NCBI RefSeq assembly: GCF_007989105.1
Contig: NZ_BJVK01000005.1
Coordinates: forward strand, 36,278 to 100,277
Reading direction: 5' to 3'
From: Lentilactobacillus kefiri
GTDB lineage: Bacteria; Bacillota; Bacilli; Lactobacillales; Lactobacillaceae
Length of the DNA stretch: 64,000 bases
Part shown: positions 9,863 to 18,275 of the stretch, one piece after another
Layout of the letters: each line of letters starts with the position of its first letter
Position numbering within the stretch: position 1 is the stretch's first letter
Position numbers and translations under genes: made by a program
The notes under the pieces: model-generated
Database searches by the model: none
Told to the model about the DNA's origin: nothing
The model's input: only the letters and a program-made list of their open reading frames with translations

Positions 9863-10780
9863 ATGATAAATAGAGTGGTTGTTCTTGGTAGCTTAAATGT
9901 TGATACAACGTTGCATATTGACCAAATGCCAAAGCCTGGTGAAACAATCAGTGCAAAGAGCAAGACGAATTCTGCCGGTGGAAAGGGTGCCAATCAAGCC
10001 GTTGCCGCTGTTCGTTCCGGTGCCGTTATCAGTTTTATCGGCCAAGTCGGCGATGACGGCAATGGAAAATTTATGATTGACGCTTTGGAAAATGATGGGA
10101 TTAACACGGATCATGTAGCCGTTGACAAAGTTGAGGGTACCGGTTCGGCTGTTATCCTGTTGGATAGCCAAGGCCAGAACAGCATCATGGTTTACGGTGG
10201 TGCCAATCAGGCAATGAAGCCGGCTATGATGGTCGACGCTGAACCGCTCATTGAAAATGCTGATATTTTGATTTCCGAGTTCGAGACGCCACAAGACGTC
10301 ACTTACGAAGCTTTCAAACTTGCCAAGCAGCATGGTGTCACAACAATTCTAAATCCCGCTCCGGCAGCAGAAATTATTGACGGTTTGCTGGAAGTGACCG
10401 ATCTCATTGTTCCTAATGAAACTGAAAGTGCTTCTCTGACGGGCATTGAAGTCACCGATAACGATTCAATGGATCGTAATGCGGAAAAATTTGCCCAGAT
10501 GGGGATCGACAATTTGATCATCACGGTTGGCTCACGAGGAGCTTACTATCACACCGCGGATGGCAGCGGCTTTGTTCCTGCCTTTAAGGTCAAAGCAAAG
10601 GATACGACTGCAGCCGGCGATACATTCATCGGCGCTTTCAGTTCGAAAGTCAACAAGGATTTATCCAACGTTGAAGAGGCACTGACATATGCGCAACAAG
10701 CCTCATCGATTACCGTCCAGCGGCTGGGGGCATTACCCTCAATTCCAACGGAAAAGGAAATTAACGCAGAATATAAGTAA
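9863..10780 (+). CDS. rbsK: Ribokinase
   Basis: PfkB-family sugar kinase, 305 aa, phosphorylating D-ribose to ribose 5-phosphate with ATP in the cytosol. The N-terminal PfkB block GGKGANQAVAAVRSG binds the sugar. The C-terminal block DTTAAGDTFIGAF contains the catalytic Asp and anion hole. The start follows AGAGGAGC. Placed after rbsR, it forms a small ribose-use module whose product feeds PRPP synthesis and the pentose phosphate/phosphoketolase routes. No clear terminator follows. Confidence 0.95.
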   Translation: MINRVVVLGSLNVDTTLHIDQMPKPGETISAKSKTNSAGGKGANQAVAAVRSGAVISFIGQVGDDGNGKFMIDALENDGINTDHVAVDKVEGTGSAVILLDSQGQNSIMVYGGANQAMKPAMMVDAEPLIENADILISEFETPQDVTYEAFKLAKQHGVTTILNPAPAAEIIDGLLEVTDLIVPNETESASLTGIEVTDNDSMDRNAEKFAQMGIDNLIITVGSRGAYYHTADGSGFVPAFKVKAKDTTAAGDTFIGAFSSKVNKDLSNVEEALTYAQQASSITVQRLGALPSIPTEKEINAEYK

Positions 10781-10797
10781 TGGCGGTCTATTTGGGT

Positions 10798-10811
10798 AGT
10801 AAACGTTTTCA
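10798..10811. promoter_or_regulatory. Candidate CcpA cre site
   Basis: AGTAAACGTTTTCA matches the cre consensus TGWAANCGNTWWCA at every fixed position but the first. It lies 18 bp past rbsK and about 65 bp ahead of the likely start of the next transcript. That is an upstream position more typical of CcpA activation than of repression. It could instead be an RbsR site. Confidence 0.5.
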
Positions 10812-10834
10812 GAAAATGAGTTTTGGATAAGGTG

Positions 10835-10863
10835 TTGCTTTCTTGAAAATTATCTGGTAGTAT
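10835..10863 (+). promoter_or_regulatory. Candidate promoter for the 72-aa gene
   Basis: TTGCTT (10835-10840) and TAGTAT (10858-10863) have a 17-bp spacer. The leader that follows holds a nested hairpin. Confidence 0.45.
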
Positions 10864-10874
10864 ATCCTCACGTT

Positions 10875-10906
10875 AGCAGGAGAGCTGAATTCAGTAACTT
10901 CCTGCT
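10875..10906 (+). other. Nested hairpin in the leader of the 72-aa gene
   Basis: The outer arms AGCAGGA (10875-10881) and TCCTGCT (10900-10906) enclose the 10-bp palindrome CTGAATTCAG (10885-10894). No T run follows, so this is not a standard terminator. It may be a transcript-stability or regulatory structure. Confidence 0.5.
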
Positions 10907-10964
10907 CCACGAAAGCATCGTTGATTTACAAATTCAAATTTCACTTTCAAAGGAGTTTATAGCT

Positions 10965-11183
10965 ATGAGTAATAAGTTAGAAATTCTCAGAGAATACCAA
11001 AAGGCATCCTCCAAGCTTGATCAATTAAAAACCGAAGAAGCAGACAAGATCAAGTCTACCTCAGTGAATACGAGTTCTACCCAAGTAATCACACCACAGT
11101 TTGGAAACGAAATGACACATTTAAATGAAGAATGCATGCAGTTGAATATGATTCTTGAAGCAATGGATGCTTCAGAAGACTAA
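10965..11183 (+). CDS. Small protein of unknown function (72 aa)
   Basis: I do not recognise this protein. It is short and soluble, with no signal peptide or membrane segment. Its N-terminal half is predicted helical and charged (KLEILREYQKASSKLDQL), then comes a Ser/Thr-rich linker and a second acidic helix ending in Asp. It has an excellent ribosome binding site (AAAGGAG, 11 nt before ATG), its own candidate promoter, a nested hairpin in the leader and a strong terminator right after the stop. This makes a real, separately controlled gene likely. A two-helix partner-binding protein is one guess. Confidence 0.72.
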   Translation: MSNKLEILREYQKASSKLDQLKTEEADKIKSTSVNTSSTQVITPQFGNEMTHLNEECMQLNMILEAMDASED

Positions 11184-11196
11184 TCATTGTATGGGA

Positions 11197-11228
11197 GGCG
11201 ACACTATCACGTTATAGTGTCGCCTTTT
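11197..11228 (+). terminator. Rho-independent terminator of the 72-aa gene
   Basis: A perfect 11-bp stem, GGCGACACTAT / ATAGTGTCGCC, with a 6-nt loop is followed by TTTTG. Confidence 0.9.
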
Positions 11229-11262
11229 GTTATGTGCCCGATATGGCTTTTTGTATGAAACT

Positions 11263-11319
11263 AAAAAAGGACCACTGATTTGAATTCTGAAAATGAATTT
11301 CAAATTAGTGGTCCTTTTA
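11263..11319. terminator. Long bidirectional terminator hairpin
   Basis: AAAAGGACCACT pairs with AGTGGTCCTTTT, extended by ATTTGAA/TTCAAAT. It serves the minus-strand ADP-ribosylglycohydrolase-like gene, whose stop is at 11339, and backs up the preceding plus-strand terminator. Confidence 0.8.
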
Positions 11320-11338
11320 AGATTGTTTATATTTTATT

Positions 11339-12298
11339 TTAGAAATTATCTGATAGCAAAGCTGACGATACCGCGATCTTAATTTGATTTCTGCCTTGGA
11401 GTTTTGCCAGCCAATTTTCCGGGAAGGTTACCGGTGCAAATAGCAGGGATGCCAGCATCGAAGTAATTGACCCAATCGTATCGGCGTGATTTCCCAAGTT
11501 GACGGCTTTTGATACGGCAACGTTATACTGTTCGGAATTCATGAGGCACCAAAAGACGGAATTAAGCGTCGAGATAACATCACTGGACGGTTTAATTTTG
11601 GTGCTGGACTGACGGAGGAAGTGAGCCTCCTCTAATTGCTCAAAAAAGGGCACCTGAGCCGCAAATTGATCCTTTGAGCGGTAATAGTCCAAGACTTCTT
11701 TAACAGCCCTCAGCATGGCGTATTTGTTCGGATTTTGGATTAGTCTGATGATCACATTGGTTAAGATTCCGGATCCAATGTATGCCTTGGGTGTTCGATT
11801 GGTTGTGGCAGTAAAATCATGAACCAATTTGACAGTCTCATCATTGAACGAATAGTTGGGATTCTTGGTTAAAATATAGAACGCCAGCGGCATCAACCGT
11901 TTTAAGGCCGTATTATTGTTATCCGCGTCCTGAACGCCACCGCACAATTCCGGCTGGGTGCCGTTATCAAAACGTGAAATGGCTGATTGAGTCGTATTAT
12001 TGACATCGTATGCGTGGTTAAATGGTGTGTAATCCCCAAAATGATACCACTGGGAATAGCGGGTCATTAAGTCGTAGAGGTTATACCCAAACGTCAAGCT
12101 GACTAACGAAGCAATTGACAATGACGTGTCATCCGACCAGGTTCCGGCGGGAACGTTGGCTGAAAGATGACCAACCATCTGAATGACTGGATCATCAAAA
12201 GGATTACTTCGAGTATCGTGCTGGATTGGAAATCCCAGCGCGTCACCCAAAGCAACCGCGGTTAATGATTGAAATAATAGGTAGCTGGTTGAATACAT
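11339..12298 (-). CDS. ADP-ribosylglycohydrolase family protein
   Basis: All-helical DraG/ARH-like fold, 319 aa. The family removes ADP-ribose from proteins or small molecules using two Mg ions. The N-terminal signature GDALGFPIQ and the metal/ribose motif GTWSDDTSLSIA are present. The C-terminal metal motif, normally G-G-D-x-D-T, reads G-N-H-A-D-T here, so the first of the two metal-binding Asp residues is His. The following small-residue stretch is also less regular. Activity may be changed or lost. The gene appears monocistronic, between the terminator at 11263-11319 and the lipid kinase. No ART toxin partner is seen nearby. Confidence 0.85.
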   Translation of the reverse strand: MYSTSYLLFQSLTAVALGDALGFPIQHDTRSNPFDDPVIQMVGHLSANVPAGTWSDDTSLSIASLVSLTFGYNLYDLMTRYSQWYHFGDYTPFNHAYDVNNTTQSAISRFDNGTQPELCGGVQDADNNNTALKRLMPLAFYILTKNPNYSFNDETVKLVHDFTATTNRTPKAYIGSGILTNVIIRLIQNPNKYAMLRAVKEVLDYYRSKDQFAAQVPFFEQLEEAHFLRQSSTKIKPSSDVISTLNSVFWCLMNSEQYNVAVSKAVNLGNHADTIGSITSMLASLLFAPVTFPENWLAKLQGRNQIKIAVSSALLSDNF

Positions 12299-12339
12299 GG
12301 TATTACCTCGTCGTTAATTTCCCAATATCAAAGAGGGGA

Positions 12340-13287
12340 TCAAATCCAGAAGGGATATTTGACCGTCTCTAGTTTGAGATTGTAAGTTCGTTCACCCAGT
12401 TCTTCACCGTCAATTTGGCCATAACGATTACCATTTGTTTTGATAAACAGCTGCTTTTCATGATAATGATGGATGAATTTGAGTTGTAAGTGTCTCTTTA
12501 AAAATATCATAGATATAAATAAAATCAATTGCCAAAGGCTCGGTTTTTCGACGACGACCATGTCCAAATGATCGTCCAACGCTGATGCAGTGGGAACGAT
12601 ATTGATTCCACCACCAAAATAAGGAATATCAGTTGTCGTTAATAAAAATGTATGTTGAAAGATGTGTTTCGATTCATTTTCCGGAATAATTTCCGCGTAA
12701 AATCCTTTAAAATTGATGATGACGTTTAATATAGCCGCAATATATGAAAATTTCCCGAAAAAATGATTACTTTTTAATGATGAGCGATTGGCTAAATGAA
12801 CGACGCTGGCATCAAAGCCAATCCCAAAGTTATTGGTAAAGAAACCATCTGTATGATTATCGAGATCGGTATAGTGGCCGACGTTAATGGTTGTTGGTGA
12901 GTCTGAGTGCAAAATATTGCTCAACGCTTTTTCCCATTTCAGTGGGATCTTCAGGCCCCTGGCAAAATCATTCCCAGATCCAATCGGTAAAAACGAAATT
13001 GGAACCTGCTTTTCAGTGGGGTGAGCCTCGTAGTACCGCTTGCAGCCCAATAAAGTTTCATGCAGCGTTCCGTCTCCACCAGCAGCAATAATAACAACGT
13101 CTTTTTGTTTAGTTGCCGCAATTTTTCCTAGAATTTGTTTTGTCAATTCGACAGCATGATCCGCATATTCCGTGTAAACCGCCTTATAAGCAACGTTTTT
13201 GGCCGCCAGATATTTTTTGATATCAGGCCAAACTTTTTTGGCATTGCCGCCGCCCGCAAATAGGTTTGTGATTATGAAGTATTTCAT
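12340..13287 (-). CDS. Diacylglycerol/lipid kinase family protein (DagK/YegS-like)
   Basis: A 315-aa soluble, membrane-associating lipid kinase. The ATP-binding IIAAGGDGTLHE and PIGSGNDFARGL motifs are diagnostic. DgkB-type enzymes recycle diacylglycerol to phosphatidic acid, for example after lipoteichoic acid synthesis. I start at ATG 13287 because GGGGGA lies about 10 nt upstream. The frame stays open to 13368, but that stretch is inside the rnjA terminator and encodes an implausible hydrophobic leader. It is on the same strand as rnjA but separated from it by that terminator. Confidence 0.9.
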   Translation of the reverse strand: MKYFIITNLFAGGGNAKKVWPDIKKYLAAKNVAYKAVYTEYADHAVELTKQILGKIAATKQKDVVIIAAGGDGTLHETLLGCKRYYEAHPTEKQVPISFLPIGSGNDFARGLKIPLKWEKALSNILHSDSPTTINVGHYTDLDNHTDGFFTNNFGIGFDASVVHLANRSSLKSNHFFGKFSYIAAILNVIINFKGFYAEIIPENESKHIFQHTFLLTTTDIPYFGGGINIVPTASALDDHLDMVVVEKPSLWQLILFISMIFLKRHLQLKFIHHYHEKQLFIKTNGNRYGQIDGEELGERTYNLKLETVKYPFWI

Positions 13288-13325
13288 TGGAAAGGATTCC
13301 CCCAGCTCAATATGGTTAATTATGT

Positions 13326-13371
13326 AAAAAAACTTGAGGACCAGATATTCAAAATATCCGATTCTCAAGCT
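13326..13371 (-). terminator. Rho-independent terminator of rpoY-rnjA
   Basis: On the minus strand, GCTTGAG and its partner CTCAAGT close a long stem with inner GATATT/AATATC pairing, followed by seven T. It lies directly after rnjA. Confidence 0.85.
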
Positions 13372-13398
13372 TTCTGATTAGTAACGTTAAATCTATTA

Positions 13399-15081
13399 TT
13401 ATTTACCATTCATGATTAACATTGGTAAAATCATTGGATGTCTTTCAGTCTTGTCATATAAGAATTCCTGAAGATCATCAATGATGGCGTTTCTAATAGA
13501 AGACTCAGTGGCTTTCTTAGCGCGCATTGATTTTCGAATTGTCTTGAATACTCGACGGCGACCTTCATCTAAAAGTTCACCGGATTCACGCATGTAGACA
13601 AAACCACGTGAGAGAATATCAGGACCTGATTGGATCTCCTGGTTATTCAAATTGATTGTGGCAACAACCACGACAATTCCTTCTTCGGAAAGCAATTGAC
13701 GATCTCGTAACACAACGTTGCCGACATCACCGATTCCGCTGCCGTCGATATAAACATCGCCAGCGGTGAAATGACCAGCCATTCGGGCAGTGTCCTTTGA
13801 GAGGGCCAAAACATCACCATTTTGCATGATGAAGCTGTGATCCATTGGAACACCACATTGTTCAGCTAATTCCGTATGAATTTTAAGCATTCGGTATTCA
13901 CCGTGAATTGGCATGAAGAATTTAGGCTTCATTAATCGCAACATTAACTTTTGTTCTTCCTGGCCACCATGACCGGAAGTGTGAATGTTGTTAACTCGGC
14001 CATGAATAACATTGGCACCGGCTTCTTCAAGCTTGTTAATAACACTGTTAACGCTGGTTGTGTTACCTGGAATTGGGTTACTTGAAAAGATAACCGTGTC
14101 GCCAGGCTGAATGGAGATCTGACGGTGGGTACCGTTGGCAATCCGTGAAAGGGCAGCCATTGGCTCACCTTGAGATCCGGTACATAAGATTAAAGTTTTA
14201 TTGGCTGGAAGTGATTGTAGTTCATGAGCATCAACGAACGCATCATCAGGAATATCGAGATACCCTAATTCACGTCCATTAACGATCGCTGCATCCATGC
14301 TTCGGCCGAAAACAGCAATCTTTCTGCCATGGGCCATTGCATTATCACAAGCAGTCTTAATTCGAGAAATATTTGAAGCGAATGTTGCAAAGATAATTCG
14401 TTCTTTAATATTGTCGAATATGTGGGCGATTGAGTTTCCAACCCATTTTTCAGAGTGGGTCCAGATTGGCTTTTCAGCATTCGTACTGTCAGACATCAAA
14501 CAAAGGACGCCTTCAGCACCCAATCGGGCCATTTCTTGAAGATCAGGCGGCTGGTTGGTCACTGGTGTGAGGTCGAATTTATAATCACCAGTTTCCACGA
14601 TTACCCCAACCGGAGTGTGCACTGCAATTCCGACAGTATCGGGAATTGAGTGGGTCGTTCTAAAGAATGAAACTTTCATTTTTCGGAACTTCAGAACAGA
14701 CTTATCACTGATTTCGTGTAATTCAACAGAATTCAGTAAGCCATGTTCTTCCAATTTATTTTTGATAAGCGCCATCGCAAGTGGTCCGGCATAAATAGGG
14801 ACGTTTAAAACCTTCATCAAATATGGGACACCACCAATATGATCTTCGTGACCATGGGTGATGACCAAAGCTTTGATCTTATCCTTATTTTCAACCAGAT
14901 ACTGGTAGTCTGGAATAACATAATCGACACCTAACAGGTCATCTTCAGGAAATTTGATTCCCGCATCAATCAGGATGATTTCATCCTGGAATTGAATACC
15001 ATAAGTGTTCTTACCAATTTCTCCCAAACCACCAACGCCATAGATAGCTGCTTCGTTATTTTTGACGTTTAGTTTTTTCAT
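13399..15081 (-). CDS. rnjA: Ribonuclease J1
   Basis: Metallo-beta-lactamase/beta-CASP nuclease, 560 aa, with 5'-3' exo- and endonuclease activity; it is the main mRNA decay enzyme of Firmicutes. The active-site motif [10 protein letters not shown] is intact at H76, H78, D80 and H81. Further metal and RNA residues appear in [10 protein letters not shown] and [13 protein letters not shown] segments, and the beta-CASP His in [10 protein letters not shown]. Its start codon overlaps the stop of rpoY by 4 nt (ATGA), a coupling typical of lactobacilli and bacilli. A second, degenerate copy (rnjB) lies at 37796-39511. Confidence 0.97.
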   Translation of the reverse strand: MKKLNVKNNEAAIYGVGGLGEIGKNTYGIQFQDEIILIDAGIKFPEDDLLGVDYVIPDYQYLVENKDKIKALVITHGHEDHIGGVPYLMKVLNVPIYAGPLAMALIKNKLEEHGLLNSVELHEISDKSVLKFRKMKVSFFRTTHSIPDTVGIAVHTPVGVIVETGDYKFDLTPVTNQPPDLQEMARLGAEGVLCLMSDSTNAEKPIWTHSEKWVGNSIAHIFDNIKERIIFATFASNISRIKTACDNAMAHGRKIAVFGRSMDAAIVNGRELGYLDIPDDAFVDAHELQSLPANKTLILCTGSQGEPMAALSRIANGTHRQISIQPGDTVIFSSNPIPGNTTSVNSVINKLEEAGANVIHGRVNNIHTSGHGGQEEQKLMLRLMKPKFFMPIHGEYRMLKIHTELAEQCGVPMDHSFIMQNGDVLALSKDTARMAGHFTAGDVYIDGSGIGDVGNVVLRDRQLLSEEGIVVVVATINLNNQEIQSGPDILSRGFVYMRESGELLDEGRRRVFKTIRKSMRAKKATESSIRNAIIDDLQEFLYDKTERHPMILPMLIMNGK

Positions 15082-15299
15082 TTATTATTAAACTCCGTTA
15101 CTTTGTAATCAGGACTACTTTGCTCATATTCCAAGTGCTTTCCTTGGAGGGGCTCGATAAATTCAATATCATAATCGGTATTGTCTTCAACAAGCGCATG
15201 AGCTTCAACTTCTGTGTCGGCCTCAACATAGAGTGTATGCGTCGTCTCCCGGCGAGGACTGATCTTCTTGCTGGGTTGATATAAAACCTTCCAAATCAT
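15078..15299 (-). CDS. rpoY: RNA polymerase epsilon subunit
   Basis: A 73-aa protein of the DUF1447/RpoY family, found in Firmicutes as a small subunit bound near the RNA polymerase jaw. The sequence begins [10 protein letters not shown] and has the acidic middle section typical of the family. It precedes and overlaps rnjA by 4 nt, the conserved arrangement in this phylum that couples transcription and RNA decay genes. A GGAG site precedes the start. Upstream there is a TATAAT-like box (minus strand, 15318-15323) and a GTTGTG/CACAAC palindrome. Confidence 0.93.
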   Translation of the reverse strand: MIWKVLYQPSKKISPRRETTHTLYVEADTEVEAHALVEDNTDYDIEFIEPLQGKHLEYEQSSPDYKVTEFNNK

Positions 15300-15363
15300 A
15301 AAAAAACTCCTTTAAAATTATACAATTTTTTGCAGAAACTCGAGGTTTCCTTACGGACAAGTG

Positions 15364-15379
15364 GTTGTGAAAACACAAC
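15364..15379. promoter_or_regulatory. Inverted repeat upstream of rpoY-rnjA
   Basis: GTTGTG-AAAA-CACAAC is a perfect 6-4-6 palindrome, about 40 bp upstream of the candidate rpoY -10 box, without a T run. It could be an operator. The regulator is unknown. Confidence 0.35.
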
Positions 15380-15490
15380 TAATAACGATATTCTACCATA
15401 ATATTAAAATTAAGTATATAAACATGAAAGTAATCAGCAAACGGCAATGCATGGTAAAATTGGTTTAACGAAAAGAAATGAGGCTCGGTT

Positions 15491-15985
15491 ATGAACATTG
15501 ATTTGATTATTCAAATTATTATTGGATTGGTGGCGGCATTCGCTGTTTATAATTTAATCCACTACATATTTGTAACTCGTCCGGGAAGAAAACGGTTGGC
15601 ACTTGCCCAGCGGATTGCCAATGAAGCGGTTAAGGCTTCAATTAACAAACTGGTTGAACAGAAAGCCTTATCGCCATTTGATGAAAGTGATTTCAAATCC
15701 GAGGATATCGCGGAAGTATGGGGCAGGGGAGTAATGGCCTTTGAGTATCACCTGCCGGTGGTTAAAATAAACGATTCAATTCCAGAATTTCGCCAGTCAC
15801 TTACAAAGACGCTGGAAAAATATAGTGATGATCACCATATGCACGCCCACACGGAGCAGGCTGATCGGCCGGCGTTCATGGTGACAGATGTCTGGCAGCT
15901 GGATGACCGGGTGCATTTTGATGTCGCTTATTTGATTAATACGACCACGATTGAGTACGTGGATGATTTGAAGAGATTGCATTAA
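15491..15985 (+). CDS. Unknown membrane-anchored protein (164 aa)
   Basis: I do not recognise a named family. One N-terminal hydrophobic segment (residues 4-27, LIIQIIIGLVAAFAVYNLIH) is followed by a positively charged stretch (RPGRKR), so the body probably faces the cytosol. The soluble part is helical with a His-rich patch (DDHHMHAHTEQ) near residue 118 and a mixed beta/alpha end. It has a moderate ribosome binding site (GAGGC) and is monocistronic, ending at a terminator shared with the convergent rgg gene. Confidence 0.75.
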   Translation: MNIDLIIQIIIGLVAAFAVYNLIHYIFVTRPGRKRLALAQRIANEAVKASINKLVEQKALSPFDESDFKSEDIAEVWGRGVMAFEYHLPVVKINDSIPEFRQSLTKTLEKYSDDHHMHAHTEQADRPAFMVTDVWQLDDRVHFDVAYLINTTTIEYVDDLKRLH

Positions 15986-15992
15986 TGATTAT

Positions 15993-16019
15993 GACACACT
16001 AGTCGGTGTGTCTTTTTTT
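15993..16019. terminator. Terminator between convergent genes
   Basis: GACACAC / GTGTGTC with a short loop is followed by T7 on the plus strand. The rgg stop codon lies inside the hairpin. Confidence 0.85.
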
Positions 16020-16898
16020 GTATATTTTTGCAAGCTTTCTTCTCATATCGGCAATCGCTTTGAGGTTGTGATCAATCGGTGGCACATACAAGCTTTCAGC
16101 TCCAGAAATTTTGGCAATAATTGTTTCTCCTTCTTCTTCGCTGCCAAAATATAGGTTCCAAATTGCAATGATAAGCTGTTGTGCAAATCTGCCATTCCAA
16201 GTGAGCAGGAATTTGTCGACATCTCTCGCCTTGCTGACCAACTGATTGGCTGAATCATATTGTTCGGTGTTTAAGTCAGTCTGAAGCAGAGTCAAATACA
16301 TTCCCATTAATTCGTCACTGACATGGAACGGATCTCCCCTTGCTGTTAAATACTTTTGGCAGTTATTTTCAAATCTATTGACGATCGTTGGGATGAGGCT
16401 TTCACGGTGGCTGTTAATTGCTATCGGTAATAATATATCAGCGTTGCGAATTTCCTGTAAGGTCCAGGCTTTTGAGTTAAAAAGCTGGTTCCAAAAGCTT
16501 TCCATCGCTGGAGTGATTACGAAAGTTTTTGATTGGTATGTTTCAACTAAGACTTGGCCGATACCTGCAATCGATTTGAAGCTAAGATTGCCGCTGTTTT
16601 TATTTTCATTTATAATGTTGCCCATTTCTTGAAGATTGTGAACGTCATATGCGTCCTGTAGTTGTTGATTTAATTCTTGTTCAGAAGATCTGTGGTAATC
16701 ATTTTGAATGAACCGAAATTCTTCAACTGAAATTAAGAGATTATCCAGAATCTGAAACAGCTTGGTTGCACTAATGTCATGTTCTCCGTTCTCAAATCGA
16801 TGAGCAAATGAACGTGACATCACTCCTGAATAAACCTCGGACTGGGTGAATCCTTTAATTTGACGGATCATTTTGACGATTTGACCGATACTTTTCAT
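15999..16898 (-). CDS. Rgg/GadR/MutR-family transcriptional regulator
   Basis: A 299-aa cytosolic regulator. The N-terminal XRE-type helix-turn-helix (IGQIVKMIRQIKGFTQSEVY) is followed by the Rgg-typical phrase MSRSFAHRFENGEHDISATK. The long C-terminal part is helical, TPR-like and fits a peptide-binding domain. Rgg proteins often respond to short secreted peptides and control a neighbouring gene. Here the divergent neighbour is an MFS transporter, and the 99-bp gap holds two inverted repeats. I see no peptide gene in the gap. The transporter is the likely target; the inducer is unknown. Confidence 0.88.
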   Translation of the reverse strand: MKSIGQIVKMIRQIKGFTQSEVYSGVMSRSFAHRFENGEHDISATKLFQILDNLLISVEEFRFIQNDYHRSSEQELNQQLQDAYDVHNLQEMGNIINENKNSGNLSFKSIAGIGQVLVETYQSKTFVITPAMESFWNQLFNSKAWTLQEIRNADILLPIAINSHRESLIPTIVNRFENNCQKYLTARGDPFHVSDELMGMYLTLLQTDLNTEQYDSANQLVSKARDVDKFLLTWNGRFAQQLIIAIWNLYFGSEEEGETIIAKISGAESLYVPPIDHNLKAIADMRRKLAKIYKKRHTD

Positions 16899-16908
16899 AT
16901 TTCTCTCC

Positions 16909-16930
16909 TATGTGGCATATTTGCAACATA
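16909..16930. promoter_or_regulatory. Inverted repeat, candidate Rgg operator
   Basis: TATGTGGC and GCAACATA are inverted with one mismatch and a 6-bp spacer, just upstream of the rgg ribosome binding site in the divergent rgg/MFS region. Confidence 0.5.
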
Positions 16931-16963
16931 TTCTACATCGAATGGGTTCGCAATGGTAGTAAT

Positions 16964-16985
16964 CTTCAATTAATCGAAATTGAAG
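16964..16985 (+). promoter_or_regulatory. Inverted repeat before the MFS gene
   Basis: CTTCAATT and AATTGAAG are perfect inverted arms with a 6-bp spacer. The right arm touches the AGAGGG ribosome binding site (16984-16989). It may be an operator, or an mRNA hairpin that limits translation. Confidence 0.45.
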
Positions 16986-16997
16986 AGGGTGCTGCAA

Positions 16998-18275
16998 ATG
17001 AAAATTAATAATCACGAATCAAACGTACAAATTTTAAAAGATGTTTCAAGTAATCTGATCAGTACCTTTTGTGGAGATATGTTCTCTTTTGCGTTAGGCC
17101 TTATGTTGCTTCATGCGACCGGGATGTCATTAAGCTTTGGGCTGTCAATGATTATCATGCCGATCGTGACATTGATTGGCGTAGTGCCAATTGGAAATTT
17201 AGTGGACACTTACCCACATAAACACATTTTGGTCATCAGTCTGTTCGTTCGGATCATTGCACTTTTTATTTATGCAATCACTATCCATCATTTCAGTGGG
17301 ATGGGAAAACTGATCCCAACAATTATATTTTTAGCGATTAATTATGTTTCAGTGAATGTTTCAAATTCAGGGTACACGGCGTCTGTGCATGAATTGGTTA
17401 ATACAAGTCACATTCAAAGACTTAATTCATTGAGCCAGGCAGCTTCATCGTTTGCTTCAACGTTTTCCCCAGTTATTGCTGCTTCATTATATGTACTGGT
17501 CGGATTTCAGTCGTTTATTATTTTTCAATTAGCAGCACATTTTATTGCTTTGGTCATCCTGCTATCCATGCACTTTCATTATGCAAATGCATCCAAGAAG
17601 GAAGCGTTGGGGCCACATGAATCCCAGCTTGGAAAATTTAAATTGGGCCTTCAGTACTTGATGTCTCACAAATTCTTGAGATATTTGATTTGTGTTGCAC
17701 TATTTTTGAATTTTATTTTTGCTGTCACAAATGTAGGACTACCGTTTATTGTCGTTCAACATTTGCATCTGGGGAACATAACCCTTGGAATATTGAATTC
17801 CTCAGATGCTGTGGGGATGCTGGCAGGGAATTTAATCATCAGTATGGCACCTGAATTGAAGCAGTTAGCAAAAATTCTTGCAGTAACCATGTGTGCTATT
17901 GGGTTGGCACTTTGTGGCATTGGTGGGTTATTTGTCGCCAATCAAAGTGAGTTGGTTGTTAGAATAGTTGGCGCGTTAATGGTATTTACAGTTGGCATGT
18001 CTGTGGCTTTTATGAATACACCGTTTGGCATTTATATGCAAAAAACTGTTCCAACAAAATTAATGGGGCGGGTGTCTTCAACAGAGATGTCGTTGAATAT
18101 GATATCCATTCCAATAGGCACAGTTTTCTATTCCTTTATTTTTCAGTTTTTTCCAAATGGCATCATCTTTATTGCATCTGGTATGTTGATGCTTGGAGTT
18201 ACGGGCTTAACAATGCCAAAGTTTATCCATACTCAAATGCCTGATCAAGACGAGAGTTTAGAGACTAATCAATAA
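16998..18275 (+). CDS. MFS transporter
   Basis: Integral membrane protein of the major facilitator superfamily, 425 aa, with about 12 hydrophobic segments. Loop 2-3 reads GNLVDTYPHKHI, a variant of the G-x-x-x-D-R/K motif. The order and loops resemble the Enterobactin-exporter/macrolide-efflux-like MFS group seen in Firmicutes, so drug or peptide export is a fair guess. The ATG at 16998 follows AGAGGG by 8 nt and is preferred to the TTG at 16980. Divergent from an Rgg regulator, it is probably controlled by it. The substrate is unknown. Confidence 0.9.
   Translation: MKINNHESNVQILKDVSSNLISTFCGDMFSFALGLMLLHATGMSLSFGLSMIIMPIVTLIGVVPIGNLVDTYPHKHILVISLFVRIIALFIYAITIHHFSGMGKLIPTIIFLAINYVSVNVSNSGYTASVHELVNTSHIQRLNSLSQAASSFASTFSPVIAASLYVLVGFQSFIIFQLAAHFIALVILLSMHFHYANASKKEALGPHESQLGKFKLGLQYLMSHKFLRYLICVALFLNFIFAVTNVGLPFIVVQHLHLGNITLGILNSSDAVGMLAGNLIISMAPELKQLAKILAVTMCAIGLALCGIGGLFVANQSELVVRIVGALMVFTVGMSVAFMNTPFGIYMQKTVPTKLMGRVSSTEMSLNMISIPIGTVFYSFIFQFFPNGIIFIASGMLMLGVTGLTMPKFIHTQMPDQDESLETNQ

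Noticed and set aside
11339..12298. ADP-ribosylation toxin-antitoxin or DarT/DarG-like defence pair
   Set aside because: No ADP-ribosyltransferase gene is adjacent, and the gene is a lone DraG-like frame between terminators.
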